The notes: generated from the sequence alone by a model not told the origin. Numbered from the stretch's first letter, positions 24,035-37,415 are shown. The stretch is DNA of 64,000 nucleotides from Seriola aureovittata (GCF_021018895.1 NC_079385.1:984303-1048302); one strand, 5' to 3'. Program-made: numbers and translations.

Positions 24035-24954
24035 CCCCCTCCCTCGTTCTTTCTCTTTTTGTATCTCGCTCTAACTTCACACATGACAGCAGCAGGACTG
24101 ATTTTAACATCCACTCTCATTTTGAGACATGAGAACAACACCCAGCTAAAATACCATCACCATCATCAGTGAATATTTGGAGTGAAACCAGTTGAATTAA
24201 AGTACTGAACTGACTCCAGCTCTGCTGACATAAACTGAAACACAACTTGGTGTTTGACTGTGGAACCTGGAGCAAAAAAATACTGAATTTATCTTCTGCT
24301 TGTGTGTATCCAAAAGAAAAAGGAAAACTCCCAGAGCAACAACAGCAGCAGAACCCCTTTGTGATGAGAAGAAACCCGGGTATATGAGGAATGTGGTCTT
24401 AATTTAGAAAAATGCAAACAACCATTAGATGTTAACGAAATGACCTTAACAGTTCTCTCTTCTATTAACAATAACTTGAACTACCTGGAAAAATGCCCTG
24501 AAGGTTTTCCCAGGATTTTTAAATTATTACTTCCTCTGAATAACTCACTTTTTCCAGCAGGATTCCTGAGATTTCTGACCATAAATTAAGTTTGGTTTCA
24601 AAGACAGAACTGTAGAAAATGAATCATAAAATGACTCTTTTTAGTTTTAATTTGTTCTCTTATATTCTTTACACAATGTGGTAGAGCAGGAAATTAATGA
24701 CATTACAGTGTAGATTATATTAAGAGCCCATTACTAACCATAAGGAATCATTTGATCATCTGTTTTTTAGTTTTACAACCAAGTGATTATTTGGGATGAT
24801 TACTGTGTGCAGTGGCTACTGTCACATTCATCCATACCTTTGACAGCTCTGAAGAAGCATCATTTCAGTTTGATTACATTTGACAGGTGAACACTAGGGC
24901 TGTCACTTTATGCTCAAAATACAAACATTTGTTCAAACCAAGCATCAACCTCAG

Positions 24955-25085
24955 AGGCGTGACAAGTGACAAAAACAGGAGTCAATCCCCATAGACTCCC
25001 AAGCCTGGTACAAAAAAGAGTTTTGTTCTCTATAGTTAATTCCCTCCATCATGACATCTGTGGGGGCTCTGATAAAAAAAGGAAA
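24955..25085 (+). repeat. Dispersed repeat family E, copy 1
   Basis: ggagtcaatccccatagact, cctggtacaaaaaagag and ttttgttctctatagttaat match the copy at 48370-48500 with a deletion between the two blocks. Confidence 0.55.
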
Positions 25086-25137
25086 ATGGAGGTCAGTAGC
25101 GAGCAGAGCCGTCCTTAGTCCTGACAATCACACGCTG

Positions 25138-25755
25138 TGTTTGAAGTGTTGATCCATAAGAAGATATATTTGTGGTTTTAAGAACCAAAAACCATCTCAG
25201 CGTAGGTTCACATCTCCTCTCTCAGGCTTCTCTCTGGAGCTCTAGTAACAACAGGTCAGTGAGCCAATCAGAGGAGAGGAGGCTCTGAGGCTCTCTTCTG
25301 ATTGGCTGAGTGTTTTCTGAGTGATCCAGTAAAAACATGTAAATCAGGTAAATACTCAGACAAACCAAATCCTGCAAGGTTGGGTCCAGGTGAACAAAAA
25401 ACAAAAACAAAACAAAGAAAAACAATTAGACCTATATTCTAAATTTTGTTGAATTGTATTCTTACATTATTCCAAATGTTTCTTGCATTTTTCAAACCAA
25501 AGAAATCCATGATTTTAATCAAGGTAACGGTGCATTTGATTTGATCAATGGTATCATAGCCCTTAATGTGTCCAGAAGTCTCAAATTTGATTATTTATTT
25601 TTATGATGAATTTTTTTAACATTTTCAACTTATATTTACCCAGATGAAGGATCTTAAGCCTCAGCTCCCAGTATGATTGTAGAACCTAGACCTGCTTTAT
25701 AATCAAAGAACACACGGGCGTCTATCTTTATATTATATGGACTTATAAAACAGCT
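25138..25755 (-). mobile_element. Family A element, interrupted and decayed
   Basis: The right-end blocks (tgatccataagaagatatatt, ttttaagaaccaaaaacc, gagccaatcagaggagagg, gattggctgagtg) span 25138-25390. The left-end block (gtagaacctagacctgcttt, tatatggact) is found at 25678-25755. About 290 bp between them belongs to a different dispersed repeat (family D, 25445-25670), which replaces the middle of the element. The terminal TTAA is no longer clear. Confidence 0.7.
25445..25670. repeat. Dispersed repeat family D, copy 2 (inside a family A element)
   Basis: It shares the blocks listed for copy 1 with the same order and spacing pattern, but is shorter. Its position between two parts of a family A element suggests that it inserted there later or replaced the middle. 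Confidence 0.55.
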
Positions 25756-26583
25756 GTGAAAAAGTTTACATTCAATTTCTGGAAGAATGTAATGTTAAAA
25801 ACTAATGAGAATATAAACTAAAAAAATAACGAACATTCAAATTCACTGGAACAAATTATGAGTTATTTCAAATTTGTTGGAACCCTTTTATTTTTTTTAA
25901 ACAGGGACAGACACTCAAAAAGTTAATTCCCAGGATTTCACATTCCCCTGGTATCTCCCAATACCTAACCTAGGTCTTCAGTGCCGATCACATGCTGCAC
26001 GTGTGTGTGCAACTAAACAGTCCAACCAACGAAACCATAACACTTTTTTAATTATCCTGCCTTTCCGCCCATCCTCACATCAAACTGTCCTTCTCTCCAC
26101 AGCTGATGCCCTGCTCCCACATTCTGTTTCTAAATGAAACATCACATTAAGAAGCAGTGGCTCTGTTCAGATTCAAGACTTACACTCTGTACTGTAGCTA
26201 GTAGATGCAAAGCTCTCAGTCAAACAATATATCAATATGGACTTGAATGAATGATGACTTTCCTGCAGTGTCAGCACTGCAAAAATAACATATCTTTGAC
26301 AAAGGACTAAGGCAACCGAATGTTCACTGTGATGGATTAGTTATTCCAACAGGTTTCAAGTCCATGCAGGTTGGTTTTCACAGTGCACTGAAATGAAGTG
26401 AAATGGTCAGCAGTCATATGAAGTATTCTTAATGAGCTTCAACCTGCAGAATGTCAAGGCAGCAACATTTACATGGAGGCCAAAGAGCAGGAGAAGCAGA
26501 GTTCACTGTCGCGTTAACAGAGTCCAGCTGCTAATGTTCAAGAGAGGAAATACTGTTTGATTCACACAGCCCTCATTAACTGG

Positions 26584-26585
<2 letters not shown>

Positions 26586-26656
<71 letters not shown>
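26586..26656 (+). repeat. (GT)35 microsatellite
   Basis: An uninterrupted GT run of 71 bp, 20 bp before the left end of the Tc1 fossil. Confidence 0.96.
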
Positions 26657-26657
<1 letters not shown>

Positions 26658-26676
26658 ACTGGAGGTTTACTTCATC

Positions 26677-27628
26677 CAGTGGTTTCAGGAACTACTCAGA
26701 CCCCTTCACTTCTTCACTTCACTGTTATAGATTTAATTTCAAAAGGATAAAATTTCCATTTTGCTCTCTCTTGCGCTCCCTTAAGTCAGTACCTGCTTTG
26801 TAGAAGCCTGTTGGCAGATTCAAGTCTTCTTGGTCTGTATTAGCTTTTCACACCTTGATGTGGTCAGCTGATCTCAGTCTTCCTGACAGATCCTCTTAGA
26901 CCCAGACTTGACAGGAAGTGTTAGTGAACTGTCATCTTCAGGTCTTCAGCTCTCAGGTGTGGTCCACTCAAGGACTGGTCCTGAAGAGACTCCAGTGCTG
27001 TCTTCTTCAGGTCATAGTGGAGCTAAAAGGTAAACCATGGCTCCAGTCTCAGGTCTCCTGGACTCTGGATCAGGTTTTCTTCCAAGGACCTCTCTGTGTT
27101 TGTCTCATTCATCCTCCATCAGGTCTGATCAGTCTCTCTGTCCCTGCTGCTGAGAACCCCCCACCATAAACACCTGATTGATGCTCGTCCTTCCAGCAGC
27201 TTCTCCATCTCTGCAGTGGACTTCTGCAGCTCCTCCCTGACCCAGGTCCTTCTCACCTGGTCCCTCGGTTCATCTGGACAGCAGCTCTAGAAGAGTCCTC
27301 ACCGAGGTCTCTGTTCTACTGGGAACACTCAGAGCTTTAGACATGGTTTTATACTCTCTACCTGATTTCATCATGGAGGTCTACAGAGAGTTCACTGGAC
27401 TTCATGTCTTGGTTTTTGTCCTGACCTGCAATGTGAACTGTTCTCTGCTCAGTTCTCCACAGGTGGACTCCAGTCTAGTTGTAGACTCATCTCAAGGATG
27501 GTTAAAACAAGCAGGAAGCAGCCAGGTCACTGAGTGTAGATTGATGGATGGCTTTCACTCATTCAGAACATGTACAACACTATAAAGTGAAAAAGCTGAA
27601 GAGGTCTGAATGCTTTCTGTGGCTACTG
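26677..27628 (-). mobile_element. Decayed, internally deleted Tc1/mariner element with transposase remnant on the minus strand
   Basis: The ends are inverted repeats: CAGTGGTTTCAGG with actcagaccccttcact on the left, and agtgaaaaagctgaagagg, tctgaatgctttctg and ACTG on the right. Between them are the landmarks of fish Tc1-like transposase genes read in reverse: tcaagtcttcttgg, tgtggtccactcaaggac (the Asp-Pro-Lys-His region neighbourhood), gtctgatcagtctctctgtc, cttggtttttgtcctgacct, and ccacaggtggactccagtct. At about 950 bp it is far shorter than a full 1.6 kb element, and the frame is broken, so no functional transposase is encoded. Confidence 0.75.
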
Positions 27629-27638
27629 TGTATCTACA

Positions 27639-27641
<3 letters not shown>

Positions 27642-27705
<64 letters not shown>
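27642..27705 (+). repeat. (TG)32 microsatellite
   Basis: An uninterrupted run that starts 13 bp after the right end of the Tc1 fossil. Confidence 0.96.
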
Positions 27706-27710
<5 letters not shown>

Positions 27711-27904
27711 TTCCACTCCCCATGTTTCCTGTGTTTGCCATTGAGCAGCAGCTACACAGCAGGTCAGCTCCATGTCCTCGTATTAAACATTTCCACTGAC
27801 CAAAGACAAACTCTGGAGCTAAAAATAGATATCAGGGGAAACAGAACAGAGAAAAAACATGAATCCCACCTTCCACTCACAGGTAAACAACTCCTATTTA
27901 CCTC

Positions 27905-27917
27905 AGAGAGAGAGAGA

Positions 27918-27965
<48 letters not shown>
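27905..27965 (+). repeat. (GA)n microsatellite
   Basis: A GA run of about 60 bp with one GGAA break. Confidence 0.95.
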
Positions 27966-27970
<5 letters not shown>

Positions 27971-28098
27971 CAGTCATAGGAGCTTGTTTTCAAAGTTAAA
28001 ATCACACGCTGAAATAATGTTTAAACCCAGTAAAATTAAAGAAGTGTGGCTGTTTGGGTAGGAAAGCATCCGTCACTTACAGCCCCCCCACCCCCACC

Positions 28099-28102
<4 letters not shown>

Positions 28103-28142
<40 letters not shown>
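28103..28142 (+). repeat. (CA)n microsatellite
   Basis: An uninterrupted CA run of about 38 bp preceded by a C-rich stretch. Confidence 0.95.
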
Positions 28143-28145
<3 letters not shown>

Positions 28146-28328
28146 GCTGTGGTGACTCAGTGTGTATGACTCTACGTACTGTATGTGTGATCAGCCTATA
28201 ACAGAGTATCGTTTTTACAAGGAAAGTTCACGGCGAGGCCTCGCCATACAAAAGCAGGCAGCGTGGAGGTAAACACATTCAGCTTCACAACATTCAAACT
28301 GAATCTAGACAGATGCTTGGCAAGGTTT

Positions 28329-28332
28329 AACA

Positions 28333-28384
<52 letters not shown>

Positions 28385-28436
28385 CACGCACACACACACA
28401 CGCACACACACACACAGACAGACGCACGCACACACG

Positions 28437-28516
<80 letters not shown>
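28329..28516 (+). repeat. Long compound (CA)n/(CG-CA) microsatellite
   Basis: This is about 188 bp of alternating purine-pyrimidine sequence: CA runs with interspersed CGCA and CAGA units in the middle, then about 76 bp of pure CA. It is the longest simple repeat in the window. Confidence 0.96.
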
Positions 28517-28517
<1 letters not shown>

Positions 28518-30200
28518 CAACCACAAATGTAAAAGCAGGAGAGTCCTTATGATCACACACACACAACAGGATTTTATCATCAGGAGTGAAGTGCACCAGC
28601 TGGATGTAAAGAATAGGTCTTAACTCATCCAGCTTAACTGTCCCTGGCTACATCTGACTTTTTGATTTGAATTTACACTGAGTGCAACTAACCTGACTGA
28701 CCAGTCATAGTCATGTCAATACATGCGAAGTGGTGATTGTTGCTAAGCAACACACTTCCCTCCTTCCATGCCAAGCAAAAGGAGAGAAAAATGAATTTGG
28801 CTGGTCATGGAAAGAGAAAATGTTAAAGTTGGATTCAGAGTGTAGACACGTTCTGACAGATAAATGTAACAGCACTAAGGCAGCGCCGGAGAGTCAATGA
28901 CACACAACTAAAAGTTAGAGCAATACACTGCCTCACGGCTGCGTCGTGTGATCTAGAGATTCGGCGTCTTATCTATTTTTCACATGTGACACGTCTCCCA
29001 GCAAAAATAGACAGAAAATAGACAGAAAAAAACCTGTTGATGTCATGGTGACATCATAGCAGCAACATCACATGAAACTGACACCTTCCATGATAGTTTC
29101 TATGTCTAGACTGAACATGAATATGACACTGAATATAAATATATTTTTAACCATTTCAGCAGCTGCATGTCATTTTCTGTCAAACATAAATCAGAAATTA
29201 ATTAATAATGAGGAGAAATCCAACATTCCAGTAACCTGTGTCTTCCTGGCATTAGCTCAAACAAAGATTAACCTCTCAGTCAGCTGACTGTCTGAACAGA
29301 CGTCCAGTGGGTTTGTCAATGATGACTCTTTCTCCTCTTTGCATCCTTTCATTATTTATTCTGTGAACAAGCAGCGCTGCCATCGTTGTTTTTCCTCCTG
29401 GTTTGCGTGATCAATATTTTTCCCATTATTGTTACCATAGATACCAGTATGACTTTCCAACATATACCTGCTCCATACTAGATATAAAAGTTACACCCAG
29501 GCTCAACAAATACAATGTTTAAGTCTGAGTGGTTGCTGCTACACTCTGCTCCCCGACCTCAGACATATGTATACAGACATACATGTATATTTCCCTACAA
29601 GTCTTTATTGATCCTTTGAAATGATGTGCCTGATAAGAGCTTTGATGATGACTATGGTCTGTTCAGCCTCCTGAAATTGTTCCTGTACACTGTTCCTGTA
29701 CACTGTACATGAATAAACCTAAAAAAGGACCTTAAATCTGTCGACATTATATCTGAACATCCTCTGTTCAAATCTTGTCTACTGCTAAAATGATAGTGTT
29801 GGTTTCTAGACGAGGAACAAATAAACCATGCTGTTAAAAATGTGGCCGCAACAGACGACTGGTTTGTCCAAAGATGGGCATGTGCAAAAGTTAGTTAACT
29901 AAAAGCTCTACTCTTAGTCTGCCAGCTAACATATGACTCAAAAGTCTTATAAACACGTGTGTGACATTAAACATACAGGAAGCTGATGCTCGGGAGGATT
30001 TATCCGAAGAGTCTAAAATCAAGTCTGAATTGTGTCACTGTTTGTCTGAAAAGTCAGTCAGGGACGAGAAGGTGATGATGTTCTGACACGTCTGTGGAAG
30101 AAGATTTTTCTGTTGTAGGTCAAACTGGCTCAGTGTAAAGGTACAATACACTAAAATATAAGAGATTAAATCTGAGTGTTCCACCTGATGACGTTCTCCT

Positions 30201-30237
30201 ACACACAAACAAACACACACACACACACACACACACA
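30201..30237 (+). repeat. (CA)n microsatellite
   Basis: A CA run with two CAAA interruptions at its start. Confidence 0.93.
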
Positions 30238-30508
30238 GCTCTCAGTGTGTAGGTGTATGACAGGTGAAGTGTTTGCAGCTTTTGATGATGTTTGTAATTG
30301 ATGATGATAAGAGCCAGGTAGACAGAGCTCCCTGTACTTAGAGCTCCCACAAGCCCCGGGGGCCGTCATTTAAAAGCTCCCCGCTCCTCCAGTATCCTGC
30401 TTTGGTTTGTTTAAAGTGAGAATTCCTCCGTCATGAGGAGGATGTGCATGTGGGCGTGCATGTGAGTGTCAGTGTGGGAGTGTTTGTGCATGAATGCATG
30501 TTTGTGCA

Positions 30509-30510
<2 letters not shown>

Positions 30511-30551
<41 letters not shown>

Positions 30552-30559
30552 GTGTGTGC
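30511..30559 (+). repeat. (TG)n microsatellite
   Basis: A TG run interrupted by GGGTGGG near its end. Confidence 0.94.
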
Positions 30560-31757
30560 AGCAGCCTCAGCTTCAGTCTGCTTCCTCTCCTTGCACAACT
30601 TCAAATAAACACGCAGCTTCCATCGGTCCACTCCTCCATGTTTGTCTCTCTCTGTTTATTTTTCTCTTTCTCTCCCCCCAACATGCACTCCTCCCCCATC
30701 CCCTGCTCCCACAATCCACTGCTCTCTCTGCCGTCTTCTTTCTCAACACATGGTCTATATACTGTTATGTGTCATATTTCCCCCATTTAGTATTTATAAT
30801 CAGTATTTAACTAACTAACTGAATACACTGCAGCTGCAAGCAGATCTATGCATGTGCATTTCTATGTATTTTTTATCAACTCTAAGCTGTATGAATTGTA
30901 TTGTAACACACTGATGTAATAAAATAAGTTAGTACAAATCAGCATTAATAAGCAGATCTGCTTTCAACTCAAAGATTAATTATAATCAAGATTAATGAAT
31001 CATTTAATGTTTATATGCAGCTTATGAATTCTAAACTCGGGGGGACTAAAGTGTGACCAAATGAAGACACCACAGACACGGACAAGGACACAGACATTAC
31101 AAGATATGATTTACGATCATGAATCATTGATCAGTGAAACGACACAAACACTTTTCACTTTTCAATGAGAAACATCTTCGGTTTCAACTCGATCACATGT
31201 GAAAAATTGCTGCTTTTCTTTGTCATATATGATTTTAAACTAAATATCTTCAGTTTCTGGATAAAACAAATTATTTTGAAGTTTCTAAGCATCTCAGCCA
31301 TTTCTCAACCTGCATCCTTCTCTGTTGTTATGAAACATCATCAGTCACAGACCGAGGACTGTTCCATTTCAAAGTCCACATCCACCCAAGTGCAGATCAA
31401 ATATCAAGAATTGTTCTCACTCCGCCCTTTATATCCAGGATGCATCAGTACGTGTGGAATTGTGACTGCTAACTATCCCAGAATGCATTTCGCACCAAAT
31501 AATGACAATGGCAGAGATTCTGAGCCAGGCTCAAAGCTGAAACAATTTTCATCCTAGGACTTTTATTATATCACTTGAAGCTGTTGAACATTACAGTTTG
31601 AATATGAGCTTTCTGTTTGTGGAGATTTGAGTTTAGATGAATTAGTCACAGTACAGTCAGGAACAGGTGTGTTGAAGTGTAACCTGTACTGTCCTGAGCT
31701 GCTGATATTATGAAGAACGCTGCTGTTCCAGTTGAAAACAGTCCTCCCTCCTCAGGA

Positions 31758-31816
31758 GTTTGGACTTCTGAGTTGAACTCGTAAAGGTTGAACTCCCAAG
31801 TAAGGAAGTCCAAACT
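31758..31816. repeat. Short hairpin-forming inverted repeat
   Basis: gtttggacttc (31758-31768) pairs with gaagtccaaac (31805-31815) across a 36 bp loop. Confidence 0.7.
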
Positions 31817-32087
31817 TGGCGAACTCTGTATTAGAAATGACTAATGAATTGATTCATTAAGAAAGAAAATCAGTAGCTTGATGAAAATGAATGAAAGTGA
31901 GGGTCAGATTCAGCCCTAAATTCATCACATCCCACTGAACTAAGAGTCCTGCATGTTGGAGCATCAGACCATCGCCTCCTGTTAATTCTAATCCCAACCA
32001 TTAAATAAATCCTTCAAGGAGCTGCTGATGGGTCGGTTTCATCACGGCCGGCTTGGCTGTAAATCACATGGAGCCGCTGTCATGGAG

Positions 32088-32106
32088 CCCCCCCCCCCCC
32101 CCCCCC
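32088..32106 (+). repeat. Poly-C tract
   Basis: A run of about 19 C, the longest mononucleotide C run in the window. Confidence 0.93.
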
Positions 32107-33008
32107 TTAGGGCTGAGCCCCCACCTAATGATTTTCAAACTGTCAAACAGGAAGGAATTTAAAAATCTTCACAGCAGCTCTACAGTTTCAGGGTTCTGTC
32201 TCAATTGCTTTCCGATCAGAAAAGTGTATTTTTCTTGTCCACAGTCCACTGTTAAGACTCGACTAATCCACTCACAGACCCCACATTCTCCTGGAGCGCC
32301 AGCCGTCGCGTCTGAATGAGATGGTGTTTAAAATTCACGACTCGCTGCCAACTTCAACTTTGCCAGGAACTTTGGTGTTGAGCTCAGGGAAGAATTTACA
32401 AGCGTATTGTTTTCACTCGGTTTTGGCCAAGACTGCATTGTCCAAAAGGCACAATTCATAAATCAGACCTGGTCAGCTCTGAGGCATCGGTGCGATATCT
32501 AACACTGCACTGCAACTAATCAGCACTGCTGCTGCTGCAAATCACACACAACTGCAACACAGAGAACTATTTATTAAATGACACCTACACTACACACACT
32601 CACACACTTTAATCTTGTTTCAAGCAGGTAACTCAGTTTCACTGACCAGCTTTTTCATCCCCACAGTGGAAATGAGCCTCTCCTTCTGTCACCGCTGGGC
32701 CCTGGAGCCATACCTGACTCATGTGGTCATAGCTCTTCCACGTCATGACAGATCAGGAACATTTGCTGGGAGAGCTGTTTCCCAACTCATGTTTGGGGGC
32801 TGACGGGCCAAAGTTTTGGTTCTTGCCTGGATGTGCTTCAGACAGAGCTGTGAGGCACAACAGTGGAAACACACCATAATGGAACAAACAATTGTTGCTA
32901 GGCTTTATTATCCCCCAGGCGAGTGTCAGGGAGAAAGAAATGAGCCGCGAGCTGACACTTACCATATGCAAAGCAACAACCTAACACAAACTGTCTCTCC
33001 TTCTCACT

Positions 33009-33011
<3 letters not shown>

Positions 33012-33062
<51 letters not shown>
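33012..33062 (+). repeat. (AC)n microsatellite
   Basis: An uninterrupted AC run of 51 bp. Confidence 0.95.
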
Positions 33063-33065
<3 letters not shown>

Positions 33066-33233
33066 CAGTGGAGTGCAATAATTTGTATGGACCAGACTAT
33101 AATTTGAGATGCTGGTTGAAGCCCAGAACTCCCTACTGCTGCAGTTATGGTGAATGTGGCACGTCAAGGTGAGATTAACGGCAAAGGACCAGTCTATTTC
33201 CTGCCACACATCTTCAGCAGACTGGCTGACACA

Positions 33234-33254
33234 CATCATCATCATCATCATCAT
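33234..33254 (+). repeat. (ATC)7 microsatellite
   Basis: A trinucleotide run. Confidence 0.93.
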
Positions 33255-34770
33255 ATACTAGCCAATTAAAATCTGTTGTATGGGCTCTCCACAGGTTGTT
33301 GGAGATGAACATGATGAGTTTAACCCCCCACAGGAAAATATACAGTAGGTGTGACCTGTTTTACCTGCTGAAGAGGGTCTGCAGACTGTTTGGTGGCAAA
33401 CAGCCCACAGGTCATCTGTGCAGCAGGTTATTACAGCCCATAGTTGCGTTTCATTGTTAGACAACCTCTACTGGTGGTAGTAATTACGACAGGAACACAG
33501 GGGGAGGTCAGGTGACGTAGTGCAAAGAGTCAGCGTTAGGAAGATGGATGGGTGTTCGACTGTTATTCAACATTAACGTGTGCTGATTGCTGTATCCGCG
33601 ACCACAAAGGTTGGTATACCTGCAGCTGCTACTTTCTTATAGATCATATCCAAGGCATGCAGGTCAAGCAGACTGTTGGCAGTCGCTGCAATTTACAGAT
33701 CCTCCCTGAATGCCTCACATGCGGACTATCAGTAGACACTAACTACAGCACACATCATCAGGGGCCCCACTTATGCAGCAGTGCACTCTATAGAGTCTTT
33801 ATGGGAGGTTTAAAGGGGGTTAGAGTTGCCAATTCACCATTATGAGGGGTCATTGGGGACCCCTTTTCCACTGGGGTGCCCCAAACCCTTCCCTGGTGTG
33901 CCTCTCCTGATGGTGCACCTCTGGTAGGGACAGGTGACATATATGGGGGTTTAAGGAGGATGATTTGGTCTTGATCCAAATCATTTGACCCCAAACTACC
34001 GTGTTAGGAGGTTTGTGTGGAAACCTGTCAAAGATAGAAATCAGAGGTGACTAACAGGCTGACCACAGTCCTATCCATATGTGTATGACCTTTAAATGAC
34101 TGAGAATTATTACATTACAGCTTTTCTAGCCTTTCTGGCACTGGTCACGTGACGCTGCTCAGCCAATCATTGTGACTCGAGTCAGTGAGTGAAAAGTGTG
34201 ATAGAACAGGGAAAGAAAGTTAAGTTAAAACTGTTCAAATGTGTTGAGATTGTTTATTATAAAAATAAGAAGAATCATATTTAAAAAAGTCAAGCTACAT
34301 TTTTCATTTTATTTTCTAAAGTCAAGCAGTTTATTATAATTTTCCAAAAGCCCTCTGTTCTGTAGTTATTACTTATTACAGTTGTTATTATCATTGACAA
34401 GGTTAAATAACTTATTTTTATTATTATATTATTGGAGAAGTTATTAATATTTTATAGCCTAATAATTGTTTTATATATATAATTGATATAATATTGAGAA
34501 ACCCTGGTAAAAATTCATTTTAACCGCAATTTCACTATAAATTTTTTGTTATATGACAAAAACTTCTTCCACTTCAGAGTGAATATGTGAGATTCACCTA
34601 AACGAGATGATCTAAGAGTCAGTACTGAGAGCCTTTACTGCAGTAAAGTACTCCAGTCTCCCAGTCAAACAGAAGGCTAAACTGTCTGCTTTACCCTGAA
34701 AATCTCATTACAATGGAGTAAAGTGTAGTAAAGTATAAGCACAAAGACAAAAGTAAAGTATTTCAAAACT

Positions 34771-35271
34771 GTTAAAGTGATAGTTGAGTATATGTGACAT
34801 GGGGTTGTTTGAGGTACTGATATATAGTCAGTGTTTTATCAGCAGGGGATTCAGATCAGCTCCCAGTTTAGAGAAGCAATAAATATCAGTTGAAGGGTTG
34901 CTTTATTTTGAAATTTTTCACCCCTTTCACCTGTCAAACAGACCTTAACTTTGGAATTTTTTCAACCGTTAAACTATCGTATTCCTACGCATAAGTGCAC
35001 CTACTCTTAGATCTGTCTGACTCAAACAGCTGATCTGCGGAATAATACAGTGTGCGCTGTAGAAATATGGTAGTTCCAAAGTAAAGGTCTGTTTGAAGGC
35101 AGATAAAATGGTGAAAACATTCAAAATAAAGCAGCACTTGAACTGATATTAGTTTTTTTTCTGTGCATATTTTTTAAAATGTTTCTCTGAATCTACCGCA
35201 GGTAACACACTGACAATAGATCAGTGCCTCATACAACCCCACGTCTAATAAACTTAACTGTCACTTTAAGT
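34771..35271. mobile_element. Large foldback element, copy 2 (family B)
   Basis: It shares both termini with copy 1 (TTAAAGTGATAGTTGAG on the left, aactgtcactttaag on the right), the arm sequences (catggggttg, cagaccttaactttggaa, tcctacgca; mirrored by gttccaaagtaaaggtctg, gcaggtaacacactgaca, caaccccacg) and the spacer gcggaataatacagtg. It is shorter (about 500 bp) because inner arm segments are deleted, and it has diverged independently. Confidence 0.82.
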
Positions 35272-37345
35272 AGTTGGTTACCTTCCACCAGTGGATCTGA
35301 AGCTGATACTATGATAAATAAATAAATAAATCTTCCAGAGGAAATGAGGAACACATCTGGTCACATCAGTAAAGTTCAAAATCACTTAAAGTCCAATCAA
35401 TACGGAAACATCCTCAACATAAACAGAGCAGAAAATGGAATGGACTCTACTTTAGGCGCCACCAGCCAGAGCAACAGATACATGGATAGTCAAAATGGCC
35501 TATCTAATTAGTTCACCACCCTGATGCATTTACATGGTGCAAGGAAAGCATGTTGTCAGATTGTCTTTAAACAGTTTGAACCTCTGGAAGGCAATAGATG
35601 CAAAAAAAAAAGCTGAGAGAGGAGGAGAAAGAGAAAGAAAAAGAGTTCTGAGCAGATGATAAAAAGAGTGAAAAGGAAAACAGAAGCTGGAGACGGGAGC
35701 AGAGCGAGCCATGGTGGAGGATGGAAAAAAAAGCACGTAAGGAGATTCCTGTGGGACGCCGAGATGCTGCTGCTATTCCTGTCCGGGACAGGGAGAGGAC
35801 ACAAGTGTCTGATTGAGGATCTGTGGACGGGGTGGAGGGCTGTGTGGTGGTGGTTACAGGCCGGGGACGGGCTGCCAGTGCAAGGCAACAGCAACACACC
35901 ACAAGCATCTTCACTGCTTGTTACTGTGAACATCCCTGTGACAGCAGCAGCAGCTACACCTCCACACAGTAACAGCTTTGATCTAGAAAACCTTCAGACC
36001 ATGGAGGAGAGGGCGGACTCATACGGAGCACATAGAGCTCAGCTAATGATAGAAAAGAAATATTTATTTATTGAACTGGAGTCACACAAATACACAGTTT
36101 TAGCTTCTTCTTTTTTTTTTTTTTTTTAAAGAAGAAGGAAATATCATTTTTTTATGGCTGGAGAGGGGAAATTAGTCCATGAAACTTTTTCCATTTGACT
36201 TCCCATTTACTTTTCCATATAAACTCTGATTCTTGGTCTCTTTCAGTTTGTTTCCTCCATTGTGAGCTATGGCAGAGCAGAGAGAGAGGAAAAGGGAGAG
36301 ATATTCATGTGCTGGTTTCTGGGGTTTCCAGTGGGCAAACACTCATCTATTTCTGTGTCTCTTTCACTTCTTTCTCTGAGCATCTCCACAGAGAATCCTC
36401 TAACGTCCTGACGCTGGCTTTTAACACGCCTTCACACTGACCACATGACGAGTAAGCGCTCAGAGGATAGAGGGGAGGTCACACTGCTGCTGCCTCTTCC
36501 TCTATTTGATGTCCCTCCTCCCCCTCGGTCCTCATCCCCCCGTGCCACATTCCTCCAGTGTCTTGTTTTTGTGCCATTACAAAGATGACAGATGAATGTC
36601 CTCTCATGTCTTTGAACTTGAGTGCCACACTGTCTCCATTCACAGCTGCATGCAAGCGAGTATTGTACTTAGAGAATGTGTGTGTGAGTGGAGGGAAGGA
36701 GAAAGCAACGCCTCCTCACCTCAGAATCACAGCTCCCTCAGCGCCCCATGTAAAGCCCATAAATCAAACGCGACAGGCGTGATGGGTCAGGGATGCCGGG
36801 AGAGAGGGCTCAAAAAATATAAAGAAATCAGACCGGATCACAGATGCGACAGGTCAAAGGTCACAACCCGTGTCTATCAGTATGGGTGTGGAGGGCAGCA
36901 GGCCAAGTCACTGTCCTGATCTCTCTGACAGCCTCACACACCAGTAAGAGAAGGAAGTGACTTCAGGAGTCGACAGTAAAGAGCGACCCGTAAGTGAGAG
37001 ATCCATTTCAAAATGAGAATAAAGTACAAGTGAAAATATTCAATTAGGGCCTCAAGACAAGACATGTTGTTCACAATGACTGATATTTGATTCACTTACA
37101 GGCTTAGGTCAAACATGACGGTAATGTTTGGGATGATTTAAGACAAATCCAATATATATGTGAGTATATATATGAGGAGAGGCTTGAAGAACAGGACAAA
37201 GCTGATAGACAAAGAGTCTACAGTCACATTAGATGCTGATGTTTAGCAGCTGTAATGTTTATCACATTCATCATCTTAGTTTCACAGAGTACAGCTCAGG
37301 TTGATGGGAATATTTCATTTTTAAAGGAAATTAGTCATAAATGAC

Positions 37346-37347
<2 letters not shown>

Positions 37348-37415
<68 letters not shown>
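37348..37415 (+). repeat. (GATA)17 microsatellite
   Basis: This is an uninterrupted GATA/TAGA run of about 68 bp. Confidence 0.97.

Noticed and set aside
28196..28596. Several Cys/Val- or His/Thr-repeat open frames
   Set aside because: They are translations of the CA/TG microsatellites.
35656..36129. 157-residue + strand frame
   Set aside because: No recognisable domain. It ends in a poly-T tract and has overlapping frames of equal length on the other strand, so no coding signal can be supported.
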